Shown: one piece after another, positions 44,076-56,394 of the stretch
How the letters are laid out: each line of letters opens with the position of its first letter
How positions within the stretch are numbered: position 1 is the stretch's first letter
Source of the DNA: Varanus komodoensis
Lineage: Eukaryota > Chordata > Lepidosauria > Squamata > Varanidae
Assembly: GCF_004798865.1 (NCBI RefSeq)
Contig: NW_025335589.1
Location: 11,737,909-11,801,908 of the forward strand
Direction of reading: 5' to 3'
Length of the DNA: 64,000 nt
Position numbers and translations under genes: made by a program
The notes under the pieces: model-generated
What the model saw: only the letters and a program-made list of their open reading frames with translations
Database searches by the model: none
Told to the model about the DNA's origin: nothing

Positions 44076-47020
44076 ATGATGCAAGGAAAGGCTGAGCTAG
44101 GGCAAGTTTCAGTTGTATATAAAAGTGGTTCAGATTCTTCAGGGATTCTTCTCAGCCTGTTGAGACAAGTTCTGCTGGGATGGCAAAATGTTGTGGGGGA
44201 GAGAGAGAGAAGTGGCAAGGAAGGGATCCAACAGCCATATAAAAATGATCAGCAGCATTCCTTGTTTATTTTAAACTTCTAGTTGCATGTGATGATAAAT
44301 GGAGACATGCTGAATAAATAATTTCATAAGAAATAATTTAGAATAGGAAATGAGAAGAAATCACTCCAGGAATCTGGAATGCAAGTTTTCTTGCCAACTT
44401 AGGGATGGAGCTGAACATACTTGTAGGATAATGGGAAATGGATGCATTCCAGACAAATGTATCATGTTTTACATATGTCTAAATGGCTCTTATGTAATTC
44501 TAGAGCTTTGCGAGGCAATAGATAATGTGCCATTGTTTAACCTACCATGCAAAATGTACCTGCTGTTAGCTTGTGGACTAAAGCAGCATTTGAAACATAT
44601 ACTAAAGGCGACCTCTTGTGCTTGTTCTGAAGAATTACTGATTCAGGATGGAGTGTCTTTGCTGACTCTATGCATGAAATCACACCCCAGAATTATGAGT
44701 TTTCCACTCTACATTTTGTTTCTTCAGTCCAATGGATCAAGGTTCCCACCAATGCTTGTTACGTCTTCTCCCACTGAACCTCACCAAACTGTCATATTGT
44801 GATCTGTTTTCTTCTGAACCCTTCTTTGCGATGAGAGATGAGAAAAGCTTCTTTCCTTCAGTCAATCAACAATTAGAACTCCCTGCCTCTCAAGAAGGTT
44901 TCCAATGAGTTTCCTGCTATGCTTGCACTGTCAAGGGTGGGTTGGATGGTGTGAATTCTGTGACCTGGAGCCAGAAAGAGGTGCCTTTGCATGTATGCTT
45001 TCCAGCTGGTCGGCCCATGATTTGCTGGGATGCATGAAGGCATTTCCTTAGCCTCCCCATTGCCTGTTGGCTTATGTGTCACTCCTTCTGAGCCAAGCTT
45101 TCCACCCCAGTAGCATAGTCTGCAATAGGTTGTTGTAGTTAGCTATCCAGCTTAGGGACTGTCTTGAAAAGGACTGTGATACACCTGTGGCTGTATCCAA
45201 AAAGCTAGAGTGTGGCCGGCACTGCCAGTTCCCTGCCCTTGCATACAGCTAGAGTGGCTTGTGTTTAATTATACACCACTGGGAAACTCTCACCTAACTG
45301 TGCTATTGTTTTTATATGCATGTCTTCAATATTTTTCTTTCCAAACTGAGTTTTTCTTGGGAAATAGCCATCTTTGATAAGTAGGATAAGTACAGGAAAT
45401 GGCACTAGAAACAGGATATGTTGCTTTTGTGGCTTCATTTCTACATATTGGTACCCATTGTTTTGGGGTTTCTCATCACTTTACTTGTGTCAAGAAGCAG
45501 TTTACACAGGTTTGCTGGAGGGTACAATCAAAGAACATCTGTAGTTTGTTCAGACATACAGGAAATTCATGCATCATGTAGGTAGCCCCCGAAGGGACTA
45601 CCAAGATGGAGTCTGTACAAGGTGCTTTTATAACCTATCAGTTTGGGGGATGGTCAGGGAGTCTGTAGGAAGTTTGCTAGAGGAACAAGAGAGTGGAACA
45701 GAAGGGTTGTCTGGATTAAGGCAAACAACACCAAAGTGGGGGGCTTCAGTTAGGGACACCTTAGCTCATCAAAGGGTGCACCAAAAGGAAGATGTTTCAG
45801 GGCAGGCATACATTAGCTTATCTAAGGTATATGTGAGGGAACAGGACTTCAAGGTGGTTTTCTGGTCAGATGAGCATCCCATGTCAAGTCTTACAGTGTC
45901 AGGCTTTCAGCAGCCACACAATGGCAGAACTTGCACTCATTTTGTGCTGACGCACACAACAGGAGATGCTCCCATTTCTGTTAGGGTGTAACAATCCCTA
46001 CCTCTTCCTTTGCATTTTCTTGGTATTTCAGTGTCTTCCTAGAGCGCGAGTGACTAAAGGACAGAAAGACAGAAAGAGAAGGAGGAAGGAAAGTAGGCAA
46101 AATGGTGAGTGTTGGAGATGTGGCATGAAATAATGGAGGGGCCAAGTAAAAGAGGAGATTGTAGACGTACACTGTACAGCGCTCCATTTTGTATGGAGAG
46201 GGTCAGTGGTCTTCAACAGCTTCTGTCAGAAATGGACAGCACATATTCTGCCCATTTTCACCTTTCCACTGCTAGCAGGAAAGAGCAGCTGCTGCATTTC
46301 TGTCCCTCAGGCAGCTTTTTAGAGGCCTGCCATGAGCAATCTTTTATCTCCATGAGGAGAAAAGCCACTGAAAAGCCCTTTTTTCTTTAGCACCTGTGCA
46401 GGGCAAGGAAAATGTAAAGGGGAAAAAGCGATGAGATGGCAAAGTTTGTTTCTCCCTGAGCACATGCAATGGCCCCGATCGGGCTCAAGCTCCTCCACTC
46501 TTACATTAGAGTAAATAAAAACGTGGTGTTTCACTACACGCTGCACATTTAGTGCAACCAGTAGTTCTGTCCTGAGCTACTGAACTGAAGGAAATGATCA
46601 ACAGAGCAGGTATTTCACATCTTGTCCACTCAAAAATGTGGGTTAAACCTTTTAAGATTGGCGTCCATCTGTGACCTAATAAGACACAGTTACCCATCTG
46701 GTAATTGAGCAGCGGATGGGTTACTTGAGGTGGGGGTGGGGTTTCAGTCCCTGGCCTCACAGGGACTTAGGCATCTTTTTAAAAGTTCTTGGCAGGTTAT
46801 TTAGACAGTTCTCATCAATGGATAAATGATCATCCACTTTTGCTAGCTCAGGGGTATATTTAGTCTTAATGGACGAACTAAGAACTTCTGGTTGCTGTGC
46901 AGGTGGTGGTGGTGATGATATCATTTGATTCATACCCTCCCCTTCCTCTGAAGGAGCCCTGGCTACAGGACAGAGCACAACTCATAGACAGCATTAAAAT
47001 CAAACTCTAAAATCACAAAT
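44076..47020. other. Intergenic sequence, nothing recognised
   Basis: About 2.9 kb. The longest frame (44350-44802, 150 codons) is Cys/Leu-rich with no domain, no conserved pattern and no splice context. A purine-rich patch lies at 46055-46095. Nothing here is called coding. Confidence 0.5.
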
Positions 47021-47210
47021 ATGTAATGCAGTGCAATAAAACCCTCAGCGCTATCTGCAAGGAAACTGAATAACCCCAAAGCTTACACCCCCAAGTATCT
47101 TTAAGTGGCACCTAAATGCCAACAGCATGGAGGTCGGCCATATCTTTACTAGAAGGGAATTCCACAGCTAAGGTAATGCTACTGAGAAGGCCCTGTTATT
47201 ATCCTATTGA
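47021..47210 (-). mobile_element. Diverged L2/CR1 LINE 3' fragment
   Basis: AGAAGGGAATTCCACAGCTA then AGG..GAGAAGGCCCTGTTAT reads, on the other strand, like the AFS/LWN.LP end of L2/CR1 ORF2, with 3'UTR-like sequence to its left. Strongly decayed. Confidence 0.5.
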
Positions 47211-47908
47211 GAGCTGTGCCCTCTTCTGGTCCCTCTCCCTTATACACACGCACAAACTAACTCAACACTTCTCAGGTACACATATAGAGAGTTAAGGTAT
47301 GAATTTTGTATGATTGTAGAGGAACTGTGAAGAACTGACTTAACAACAATGCTAATTTTGTCCAGAATATGCATATTGCCTTTTCTGATTTGTTTGGATC
47401 TACGTTTTCATTTTGTTTGTTTACATTATATTATTTCTTTGCAAAAAATACAAAAGGAAAAGTGTTTAGAAAAAAATGTTGGGACTTGATGGAGTGGACA
47501 TTGGCAACCTGGAAGCCTTCACAGATTGCTCTGTGAAGCTCGAGGGTTCTTTATGGCGGTCCTGTGTCAAATCAGCCTGAGCTGACATCAGCCGTTGTCA
47601 AGTCCATTTCTGGAAAACCAGAACTGACTGAAGTGTGTGTGTGTTTATTTCCTAACATCCAGTGTAGTCCTACTCAGACCTCATAACCAATCCAAGTTGC
47701 CCAACAGAACTGTCCCAATGTTTAAACTTCTGCATGTGTCGCCTACATTTCACATGTTAATTATACAAAATACCACTGCAGTATTGGGAACAATCCCAGA
47801 GATGTAGCTGCCATGTGAAGCGAGCCATGCTGAAGCTTTGGGGTCCTTGAAAGCCCCCCAGAAAAGCATAGAAAAGCAGCCCGTTGTTTATATGTGCATT
47901 GACCAAGG
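47211..47908. other. Intergenic sequence, nothing recognised
   Basis: AT-rich with a short (GT)n near 47633-47643. Confidence 0.5.
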
Positions 47909-47956
47909 ATAGCAAGGACACTATGCTCAAAGTGATAGCAAGGACACTATGCTCAA
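47909..47956 (+). repeat. Perfect 26-bp tandem duplication
   Basis: The 22-base unit starting ATAGCAAGGACACTATGCTC occurs at 47909-47930 and again at 47935-47956, separated by AGTG (period 26). Identity is complete, so it is recent or an assembly artefact. Confidence 0.9.
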
Positions 47957-47964
47957 TTTGGGGC

Positions 47965-48345
47965 TTTTGTCTGAGGGGCAACTCTGAGGGAGGGTGGCAG
48001 CGAGGGGAGGGCTTTCTCTGTGGTAGCCCTCCCTCCATGAATGGGCTTGCCATGGTGGCCTGCCCCGTGTCAGCCTTGTCATCTTTTTGTCACCGGATTA
48101 AGATTGTCCTTTATGCTGAGGCTTTTAAAGGTATACCTGGTCATCCAGGGGGCTGAGGGGATTGGTCTTGGACGTTTTAATTTTCTGGTGCCATTCTTCA
48201 CTGTATGTTTTAGCTTCACTGTTTCTTTTGATAAGATTTTATGGTATTTTCACTGTATTTTATTGCCTTGTTTTTAGGTACTGCTGTAAACTGCCCAGAC
48301 AGCCTTGGCTTGCGGAGTGATACAAAAATGAAATAATTTGAAAGT
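47965..48345 (+). mobile_element. L2/CR1 LINE 3' fragment
   Basis: GGGAGGGCTTTCTCTGTGGT then AGCCCTCCCTCCATGAATG is the ORF2 terminus (AFSVV.P). GAGGCTTTTAAAGGTATACC, a TTTTATTGC..TTTTTAGG stretch and GTAAACTGCCCAGACAGCC then GCGGAGTGATACAAAAATG form the 3'UTR. It resembles the fragment at 10545-10790. Confidence 0.8.
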
Positions 48346-48604
48346 AGCCTGAAAACTGTTGGTTTAGAGGTTTCCTTTTCTTTGTCAAGGTAGTGGTTGG
48401 AGTGGGAGGAAAGGCACTTTTTGAGAGAGAACTCTGAAGTGAGCCTTATGTCATCCATTATGACTTTTATATCCGATGATAAATGATGCGAGTTAGCTCA
48501 ATTTTCTTTGGGATTCTGAAGCTTAGGAGAATCCCATTGCTCATGGGATCAGGTTTGTATTTCCTATCTGTAGGATATTTCTTTCTGTGTTCTAATCAGC
48601 ACTG

Positions 48605-48706
48605 GATGCATTCACATGTCACAACACCCCATTTGGGTAATAACTCAAAGTGGGTTGGCCGTTGTGCCAATGACCTATGGTGTGCCTGACACATGAACAA
48701 GCTCCT
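48605..48706. mobile_element. Short palindromic MITE with TTCACATGTCA ends
   Basis: Left: GCATTCACATGTCACAACAC. Right, inverted: GCTTGTTCATGTGTCAGGCA then CACCA. About 100 bp. It shares the TTCACATGTCA terminus with the element at 76-529. Confidence 0.5.
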
Positions 48707-48904
48707 GGTTAGTTGCTGGCTCCTTCCTCCCCCTTGGTCTTATCACAACTTGGAAAGGTAGGTCCAATTCTCCCTTCTCCTCTGCAGTTGCAAACTCTCC
48801 AGACTTCACCATGGCCTTTTTCCATTTTAGACTCCATTTGGAATAACTCTTTCCAAATTCCACTTTTTCAAGTGCCTTTTTGGGGGAACTTTTGACAACT
48901 GTCC

Positions 48905-48952
48905 AAAGTAACTGATGAACAGTATATAAATGCCTAAATAAATAAATAAATA
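48905..48952 (+). mobile_element. LINE/SINE 3' tail with TAAATAAATAAA
   Basis: GATGAACAGTATATAAATGC then CTAAATAAATAAATAAA is the typical GGCGGTATATAAAT..(AAATA) terminus of L2-type elements. The body upstream is not recognisable. Confidence 0.65.
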
Positions 48953-50016
48953 CTACTTTTGCAAATGGGGTGGCTTGCACTTCTGCGTGTCCCAAGGTGA
49001 TAGCATTTCAGGAACAAATGCAAAAGCAAGGACACTTTTGGGATACACGAGTCCAGAACAAACAAACAGCATAAAGATCCTTCTCTGAAGAGGGTGACAT
49101 TGATTTATTTAATTTCTTTGCCACTCAGTAACCAAATCTTTCTGGGAGGTCTACAAGGGTGAATGAGCCGCCATGTCTTTTCAGAAAGCTAGGAGAGCTC
49201 ATGACTTTTGTTAGGTTGACAGTTCTCTGATGTAGCCAAAGGGAAACAGAAACTTACCTGCAGCCCTTTGGGGGGTGGGGGGAAGACTGAGGGTGGGCAT
49301 TCCCCCAATCACTGCCAACCTGAGCATTCCCACATTTGCACATCTGAGGACATCTACAGTTGTTCATGTGCAAGTCCAAATGGTTAACATAATTTTCACA
49401 CCTATTAGTGAAAATTATGGGAGGAACAACCCCTTCTCCATGGGTGTCCCTCCAAGAAATTGTTGAAGAGATTGCCCATACCTGGGACAACAGCCTTCCT
49501 CAACCTGGTTTGTTCCAGATGACTACAAGCCAAAGTGCCCTCAGACAGCATGACAAGGTGCCAGATTGTGAAAGTCTTTTATTTAGAATAAGGAAGCAGC
49601 CTCACTCTGTATTCTTATTCCTTATTCTTCTGATTCCCTAAAGGAAGCCACAGCTTACAAGAACTGAACAGGGCTGTGATAGATAGGACATTTTGGAGGG
49701 GATGCATTCATGGTCTCGCCATAAGTTGGAGAGGATGGCCCATACCAACAAAGCAGCCTTTCTTTCCATGATATGGTCATGTTCTATACTTGGTTGTATG
49801 TGCTACTTGGGCCTAAAGAGCAATACAAATTTCAAGAGAAACTTTAGGAAAAGGTGATAATGTTGAGAAGGGTTTTTTCTGCATATGGGATTTGTTGTGC
49901 ACTTATAATTTCCTGCTCACATTCTCCGTGAATTCTTTAGATGATGACATGAACTCCAGTTTCTCTTCTGTGTCTAACCAGCACATTTTGCAAGGGTTTT
50001 TTTTTTTTTTTTTTTT
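48953..50016. other. Intergenic sequence ending in T run
   Basis: No gene or named repeat. A 22-base T run lies near 49997-50018. Confidence 0.5.
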
Positions 50017-50235
50017 CAGAGCAGGGAAATGGCAGCATTTAATTGTGAAACTGAAAGAAAGCTGTTTGTGCTATTCTGCCAGCCAACAGTGCCACCTAGA
50101 GGTCATGTGGTGGAACGCAGGAAAGAGGATGCTGTAGTGCTCAGATTTCTGTTCTGTGACCAAATCAAAAATAGATACAGTGGATTAACAACTGATGAAC
50201 AGACTTGTGCAGAAAGTTCCTATACCCCCTCCTCC
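50017..50235. repeat. Dispersed repeat family X, copy 2, with CTCF-like motif
   Basis: Homologous to 41863-42090. The motif at 50089-50102 (minus strand CCTCTAGGTGGCAC) fits 13 of 14 positions of the CTCF core consensus CCASYAGRKGGCRS. The T run just left of it could be an inverted poly-A tail, which would make this a minus-strand retroposon; copy 1 lacks that run. Confidence 0.7.
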
Positions 50236-50499
50236 ATCCACTAATCCATCCTTTCCTTTCTTCCCCTCCTCACTTCACTGTTTTGGCAGTGTTGGTTTCT
50301 TTTTGTCCATTATTTTGAAAGAAAAGCATGGGAGCAATGCTTTGTTATTGTTCCGGAGTGGCAAGGCATTTTTTAAAAAAAAAATGCTTTAAAGCCTGTA
50401 TTTATGTTGTGTGGGCTGTAGATTACATTGTACTGAAGCTAGATGGCAATGCGTCTTAAGCAAACAGCTGCTGCAGGCTATGGGTTTATGCCACTCGTG

Positions 50500-50600
50500 A
50501 TTTTGTTTTGTTTTGTTTTGTTAGAACTGTTCCTTTGCTTCAGAATATCCAAACCTAATAAAGTTTGTTTGCTTGTTTGCTTGCTTGCTTGCTTGTGTTT
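50500..50600. repeat. (TTTTG)n and (GCTT)n microsatellites
   Basis: TTTTGTTTTGTTTTGTTTTG at about 50501-50521 and GCTTGCTTGCTTGCTTG at about 50578-50597, with a GTTTGCTTGTTTGCTTG lead-in. Confidence 0.9.
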
Positions 50601-52140
50601 GGCTTGATTCTGCTTTAGTTGGGAATGGGTTGGTGCAGGTGGAGAGAGACCCCAAAGCAAAATCAAATGCAGGGAGAAAGTAATTCTTTCATTCCATGAT
50701 TGCTAGAGGAAAAGAACCACCCAGAAATGGTGAGAGACAGGAACTAAATCATAACCCAGCTGCTTTCTTTTAACCATAGCTTTTGCAATCTATTTTGGCT
50801 ACTCCATCTCAGGAGGAACTTGAGGAAATGACGGAGAATCATGAGCAGACTGGTGTGGAAACCTTGATGTGAGAGCCATGATTCTGAGCTCTGTGAAGAC
50901 CCAGCTTGACAAGTGCAACAGCAAAGATGCTTTGCTTTGTAGCATGGAATCTGAATCCATCAGTAGCAGGCAATGAACAGCCAGGTTAGCCATGTATTGG
51001 CATGCAACTGAAATACGACTCCATCCATTGATTTGTATTCGTGTGGGTGCACTCTCAATCATCGAGTTTATTGGATATGATTTCAAGGGCATGAGTTGTG
51101 TTGTTAATTTAATCAGCTTGCTCTCAAGAGTATGAATAGACATGAATGTAAGATGTCTTCTCATGCTTTAATTATTTTCTTGAGGAAGCATGCCTTTTGG
51201 GAATATACCTAAGAACGTGTGGTGCTGATGTGATCTGCAGTACCCGGCCAGTATGGCTCCGTACGCCAGCTGGGGAACACAAGAGGGAGGCACTGTTGCG
51301 TTCCTGCTTTCAAGGGTGCCTGATTGCAAGCTGAGGGACAGGTGGAGGACTAGAGAGCCTTAGGTCTGCTCAAGCAGGGCTCTTCCTGTGTTTCTAAGAG
51401 GTGTTGGAGAACATGTGCTGCACATGGGTAGACCTATTGGGAATCTAGGCCTGGCTGCAGCAAGCTGTTGAGTGTACCCGCGGGGGCAATCTGGGCTTGT
51501 TGCTCTGAAAGCATTACCAAAGAAAGGCCTTCTTTTCCTCCAGGGTTTCTGTGCTTGCTTTGGACAGGCAGAATGCTTCTTCCCCAGAAGGTAGAGTAGA
51601 CACTGATGTAGGGAATCCTCTGTTTCATAAGTAGAGATACAGGCCTATGCATGTCTAAACAGGAAAGATCCTACAATTCCTATGGATGGGAGAAGTTGTG
51701 AGTTGGAAGAATTTTCTGTCTGACATTCATAGGTTTGCATCCTGTATAAATAAATCTCTACCGCACGGCCCTTCACAAGCATAAACAGAATTTTAGTTCT
51801 GTGTCAAAATAGAGTCTAAACAGTACTGAAGAGACATCCTGCTGAATAAAACCCTGCATAAATACAGAGCACAGGTTCTTTTATTTCATGTTAATGCATC
51901 TTTATATAGCTATTAAGATTTTTTAAAAAAAGAACATTAAGGAAAGCCAAAGTTCTTAAGCAACCTTACATCTTCATGTATCAGCACCTTTTATGAGACC
52001 TGCAGCCACCTCTGATTTCCAAATGATGGGTACTCCTTTGGAAGCCTTGCCCAAAAGGACAGCAACATTATTATTTTTATGTTCAAGGTAAGTTCTAAAT
52101 GTACACAGATTTTTAAAAATTACGATGCTATTAAAGAGAG
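50601..52140. other. Intergenic sequence, nothing recognised
   Basis: A 121-codon minus-strand frame (50799-51164) has no domain. No element was named. Confidence 0.5.
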
Positions 52141-52149
52141 AGCAGTTTG

Positions 52150-52700
52150 CACTGCTGGCCAGGAGAGGGCACTCTGTCCTATCTCAACCAGCAGCAATCG
52201 CGCCCACTGCACATGGCAGGACGGCGCGCGCTCCCAATCCGGCTTTATAAATAGGTCCCCTGCACAGCATCAATCGCTGCACACTGTGATCTTGGCAACC
52301 TGTTAGCCTAAATAGAAATATGAGCAAATATCACAGTTGTTTGCAAGGTTAAGACAAGCAGGATGTTGGCGCTTTCCCTCTAATGATAAAAACCACCCCT
52401 TTCAGCATGCCTAATGGGTCTGCTGTCGGAGGCACTCAGCCGTCTTCGTGCCAACTGGAAGCCGTATGTTCCTGGCTCTAGGCTGGCTGGGAGTGGCGCC
52501 GTCAGTGCTCCGGGCGGTGCAGCCTTCTGTGCGCCCACCCACAGCGAGGCGGGAGGCAGGGACTTCTCTCCTCCATCCCATCCGTGCAGGAGGCAGGCTT
52601 AGAACTGGGGCATCTGAATGGAGCTGGCTTATGGGTCTGCTCCCCACGCACCTCCTGCCTTTTGCCTCGCCTTGCAAAAGGCTGCTGTTGCATTGGCAAC
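52150..52700. promoter_or_regulatory. CpG-enriched patch with CCAAT and TATA-like boxes (orphan promoter candidate)
   Basis: CpG dinucleotides cluster at about 52190-52275 and 52420-52680 (GACGGCGCGCGCTC, GGCGCCGTCAG, CTCCGGGCGGTGC), against sparse CpG in the flanks. On the + strand a CCAAT box (52234-52238) lies 8 bases before TATAAATAG (52246-52254), which is also a good MEF2 site (YTAWWWWTAR). A CTCF-like motif (CCAGGAGAGGGCAC, 52159-52172, 13 of 14 positions) lies upstream. No gene follows that I can recognise. Confidence 0.4.
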
Positions 52701-52959
52701 AAATTTGGTTTCGTGAAGGACAGCTGATGTTCCTTTCCTTCTGCTGTGGCAAAACAACACTAGGTCTTTTTGTCTGGGTGATGGTGGTCAAGCGATTTCT
52801 CCAGAGCTGGGCTGATCCAAAAAAGCAGGAGTGATGTTTGCTTGCAAGAAACAGCAGTGTTGTAATTCAGCAGCTTGAAAGGGAATGCACACACGGCGCC
52901 TCCCCTCCGAAAGGAAGAATGTAGGCGATCTTTCTGAGAATGCTGCTTATACCTCTGGC

Positions 52960-53160
52960 TTGAGCTCCCATTGGTTTAATCAAGCAGTCCCTGCTATATC
53001 ATCCCTAGCTTCATTATTTATAGGCTCAGATTGTGTGTTCCCTTTGATTTAGGCATGTTTATGATCAGGAGTTTTGCATCTCTCCGTGTGTTGCTGTAAC
53101 AGTGCAGGGCAAATGGCCTGATTAATTATCTGCTACTGGAGCTGGTGATGCTTAAAGTCA
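52960..53160. promoter_or_regulatory. Candidate conserved noncoding block
   Basis: Non-repetitive, with a MEF2-like site (minus strand CTATAAATAA, 53014-53023), TGATTAATTATC (homeodomain-type, near 53120-53131) and CAGTGCAGGGCAAATGG. This is inference from motif density and absence of repeats only. Confidence 0.25.
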
Positions 53161-56100
53161 GAACAATCGCAGGGCTGCCCTGCAGGGCGGGACTCACGGG
53201 TCCTGCCCTCTAGCATAGACCCCCTGCCCCCTCCTCCCCACCTTGGTTTGTACATGGCTGAAGCTCACTGGGGCAAAGAGTCCTAACTTCACGTGTGCAC
53301 GGCTGGAGGGGTCTGAGCTGGCTGTGACTGACCAAGAAGGAGATCTTGGCATCATGGTGGGCATCATGCTGGAAATGCCAGCCTGGTGCAGAAAACATGA
53401 ATGACCCAGGCTTGAGGATTGATATGGGTTGAGTGTGGTTGTTGTCGAAACGATGTGTGAGCCCAGCCAAAGTAAAACATCATGACGAGAAACCCACAAT
53501 TTGAAACCCAGAAACAAACCATGCGCTGCCTTCAAGAACTACTTGTGGTTAAAAATGGCTTGTTAGTAGGGCTGTGAAGGCCCAGCCAGAATCAGGTTCT
53601 TTTGTGCTCACCAGACCTCTTTCCCATGTTCAGCTCTGCCCAGGAAGTGAGGGAAGCTGAGATCAAGTCTGTGAATGCTCGGGAATGTTAGTGGAGCTTT
53701 CTGCGCAAAAACTGCAAAATTCAGAATCCGTTGGACAAAGTATGCCAAGTACACAGAGCCTGTAAGTCATGTGCACAGGTGGCATAAAGCAAGCATAGCT
53801 GTGCGCTTACCTGAACTCACTTCCTGCTGCATGTCCATGTGAATGCTCACCATGAGACAGACTTAGGGCAGAGAGAAATGGGGCTGGGGTCTAGGGAGTC
53901 ATGCTTGCCATAAGCATGTTTCCCATAAACTTGTTTTCTGAATCGATTCTAGAGCAGCAGCAGTGCCCTAAGTGTGGACAGAGCAAAACAGTCCCAACTG
54001 GCACAGATGGGCATGCTCTCCTCCAGAGCAGCCATCTTGGGATAGTACCACAACACACTCAAAACTTCAAGGGTGCCCACCAACCCAAAACATTTGGGTC
54101 CTCAGAACCAGCCTGTAGTCTGCAGGCACATGAAAGCATCAAGGCACAAGGCGTTAATGGGTCTGGGGGCTGCCAGATAAGTCTTGGGGAACCGCCTGTG
54201 GGCTGTGCTTTGTTGACTGTTGACAGCCCCGGGATGGAAGAGCTGATAATGCCAGAGTATACTGATCCACCTTTTAATAGCTCAGAATGGCATGGATACT
54301 TGTTCTAGGAACTCTGACTTGTATCATTGATGCTGCGTTGTAAGCAACTATACAGAAGGGAAGAGAAATGGCTACACGCAATACTTTCAGTCATGTTGTA
54401 CAAGCGTTTTAGATCTTCTGTCTCTAGTGATCTGTAATCAGTTTAGTCTGATTTTTCTGTGCTGTGACACCATAACAGAATATTAGATTATAGTGGCATA
54501 ATATAATGCATAATAACATTAAAGCAAGGAAAGCCTGGAGCTTGTCTCACTGTGATATTATATTCTCATTTTAAAAACCCAAATGCCATCTTTATTCCAA
54601 AGGAGACTGCTCCCATGTTCAAAACATTTTGTCTGCTATAGTAAAAATTCAAACATAATTTTAAAAGAAGCCTTTTTCAAGAGAATTCCATGCTTGCATT
54701 ACTTGGCTGATAACTCATTTATTGGAAGTATATGCAATTAGTTATGTTTCTTATTGGTTAGATTTGTTTGGAAAACATCCAAGAACTTGGTTATATTCTG
54801 TTAATCCATGTAGACATGTTAAAACCATTCTAGAGGGGAACATATAAATCAATGTGGCCCAATATCCCCTTTCGCTGCTCCATCTGTGGCACAGAAAAAT
54901 CCTTCAAGTCCATGTTTCAATTCAACAGAATTAACAGATGGAATTTTCCCTGTTAACATTTTAGATGGCAAGTGAGGTCTCAGTGCTCCCAAGAACAGCC
55001 CTCCCGTCACATAAAAATAACACGTCCGGGAGAAAGATTAAGTCAGTGAAACTCCTCCCTGACAGGTCCCCATATACAACATCCCCACTCCTTCACTAGT
55101 CCCAAGTGGCCTAGTCCAAGAAAGCTTTACGGCTGCATTTAGAGTGCCTGAGAGAGGGAGGGCTCCATTCTTGCATCTATCCTGAGCCCTGCGGGCAGAG
55201 TGGGGAGCTTCTGCTTGCTCGCCACGCTCCATTGCAGCATGTTTGCTGGGCCAATACCTTTGCGCCTGCTGGGTGACAGGAGTAGAGCAGCCTGCAGACC
55301 GTATCCCTGCCTCTCCCACTGGTGCACGCCCTTTCCACCTTCCCCACCCATTTACGATGTCATGAGTACTCAGTGGCAGAGAGGCAGGAAGGAAGAAATC
55401 CAAGCTGGGATCTCCCTTATTCTATGGTTTGTGGGGCACCCAGCAGAGAGCATAGGATTGCTCTCTGGATGCCTGACTGGAGGCTCCAGACTTTAATGCT
55501 TGGGAGCATCCTGCTCAGAAGAGTGGGGAGAGACAGACCTTCCTCTCTAGTTTTGACTACCTGGCTGGGGCACTTCAGAGGGGCAGGGAAGCCAACTTCC
55601 CAGGACAGAAGGTAGATCATGCACTGGCCTCTGCAGTCTCCATTCCTCCCTGCTCCCTGGAGCAGCCCCTTTGCCCTGCCAGGTCAACTTCCCAGCCTCA
55701 GAGAGACAGCTGGGGTGGTTTTTTCCACACTGGCTGAGAGGTGGGGACGGAGGGGGAGCACAGATGTCCAGTCCTGTGACTGGCTCCACTTCCGGCCTTG
55801 GGTCTGGGGATACAAAGTATCCCGTATCCCCCCAGAAAATGTGGGCCTGTGGGCCAGAGGGTCACTTTGTTAGTGATCTAGGAGAATTTCTTTTTAGCCC
55901 ACTTGTCAGTCAATACATTCCTGAGATGGAGTACAAGTAAAATTCGGCAATACAGAGAAAAAAGAAATAAAGCAGTGGACATAGCAATATCTGTAGCTAG
56001 CATTGCCACAAAGCTAAAAAAAGCAGTAAGTGTGAAAAGCTGAGGAGGAAGAAGAACCAGCTCCAGGACCTGATTCCAGAGCTTTAAAAAAATCTCACTG

Positions 56101-56394
56101 TCCTAAACAGGTGGTTGAATCTATCTAATTGTACAGACTGGTGCCTTTGCATTTCCCCACTCGGGTTGGTGTGGACTGCTCTCCCATGCACAGTGTAGGG
56201 TGGGGAAAAGGAGAGGCCTTCTTCTTAAAGCAGACCTGCCAAAATTGCAATGATTTTTCAAGGCTGCAGGACAGGTTGTATCATCTCCAGAGGCAGATTT
56301 CTTCTGAAGGTCTCTCTTTTAGCATAGCAAAAGCTCTGACCATCCCTCTCTGCAGTTCCAAATCATGAGAAGTAAGCCATCTACTCTCTACCAC
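53161..56394. other. Intergenic sequence, GC-richer, nothing recognised
   Basis: Many overlapping frames on both strands at 53.2-53.5 and 55.0-55.9 kb reflect higher GC and fewer stops, not genes. No frame shows a domain or splice logic. Confidence 0.5.

Noticed and set aside
44350-44802. 150-codon open frame on the + strand
   Set aside because: No domain, no splice context, Cys/Leu-rich composition without pattern; likely chance in unique sequence.
55038-55940. Cluster of frames on both strands near 55 kb
   Set aside because: GC-driven; no consistent frame, motif or splice sites.
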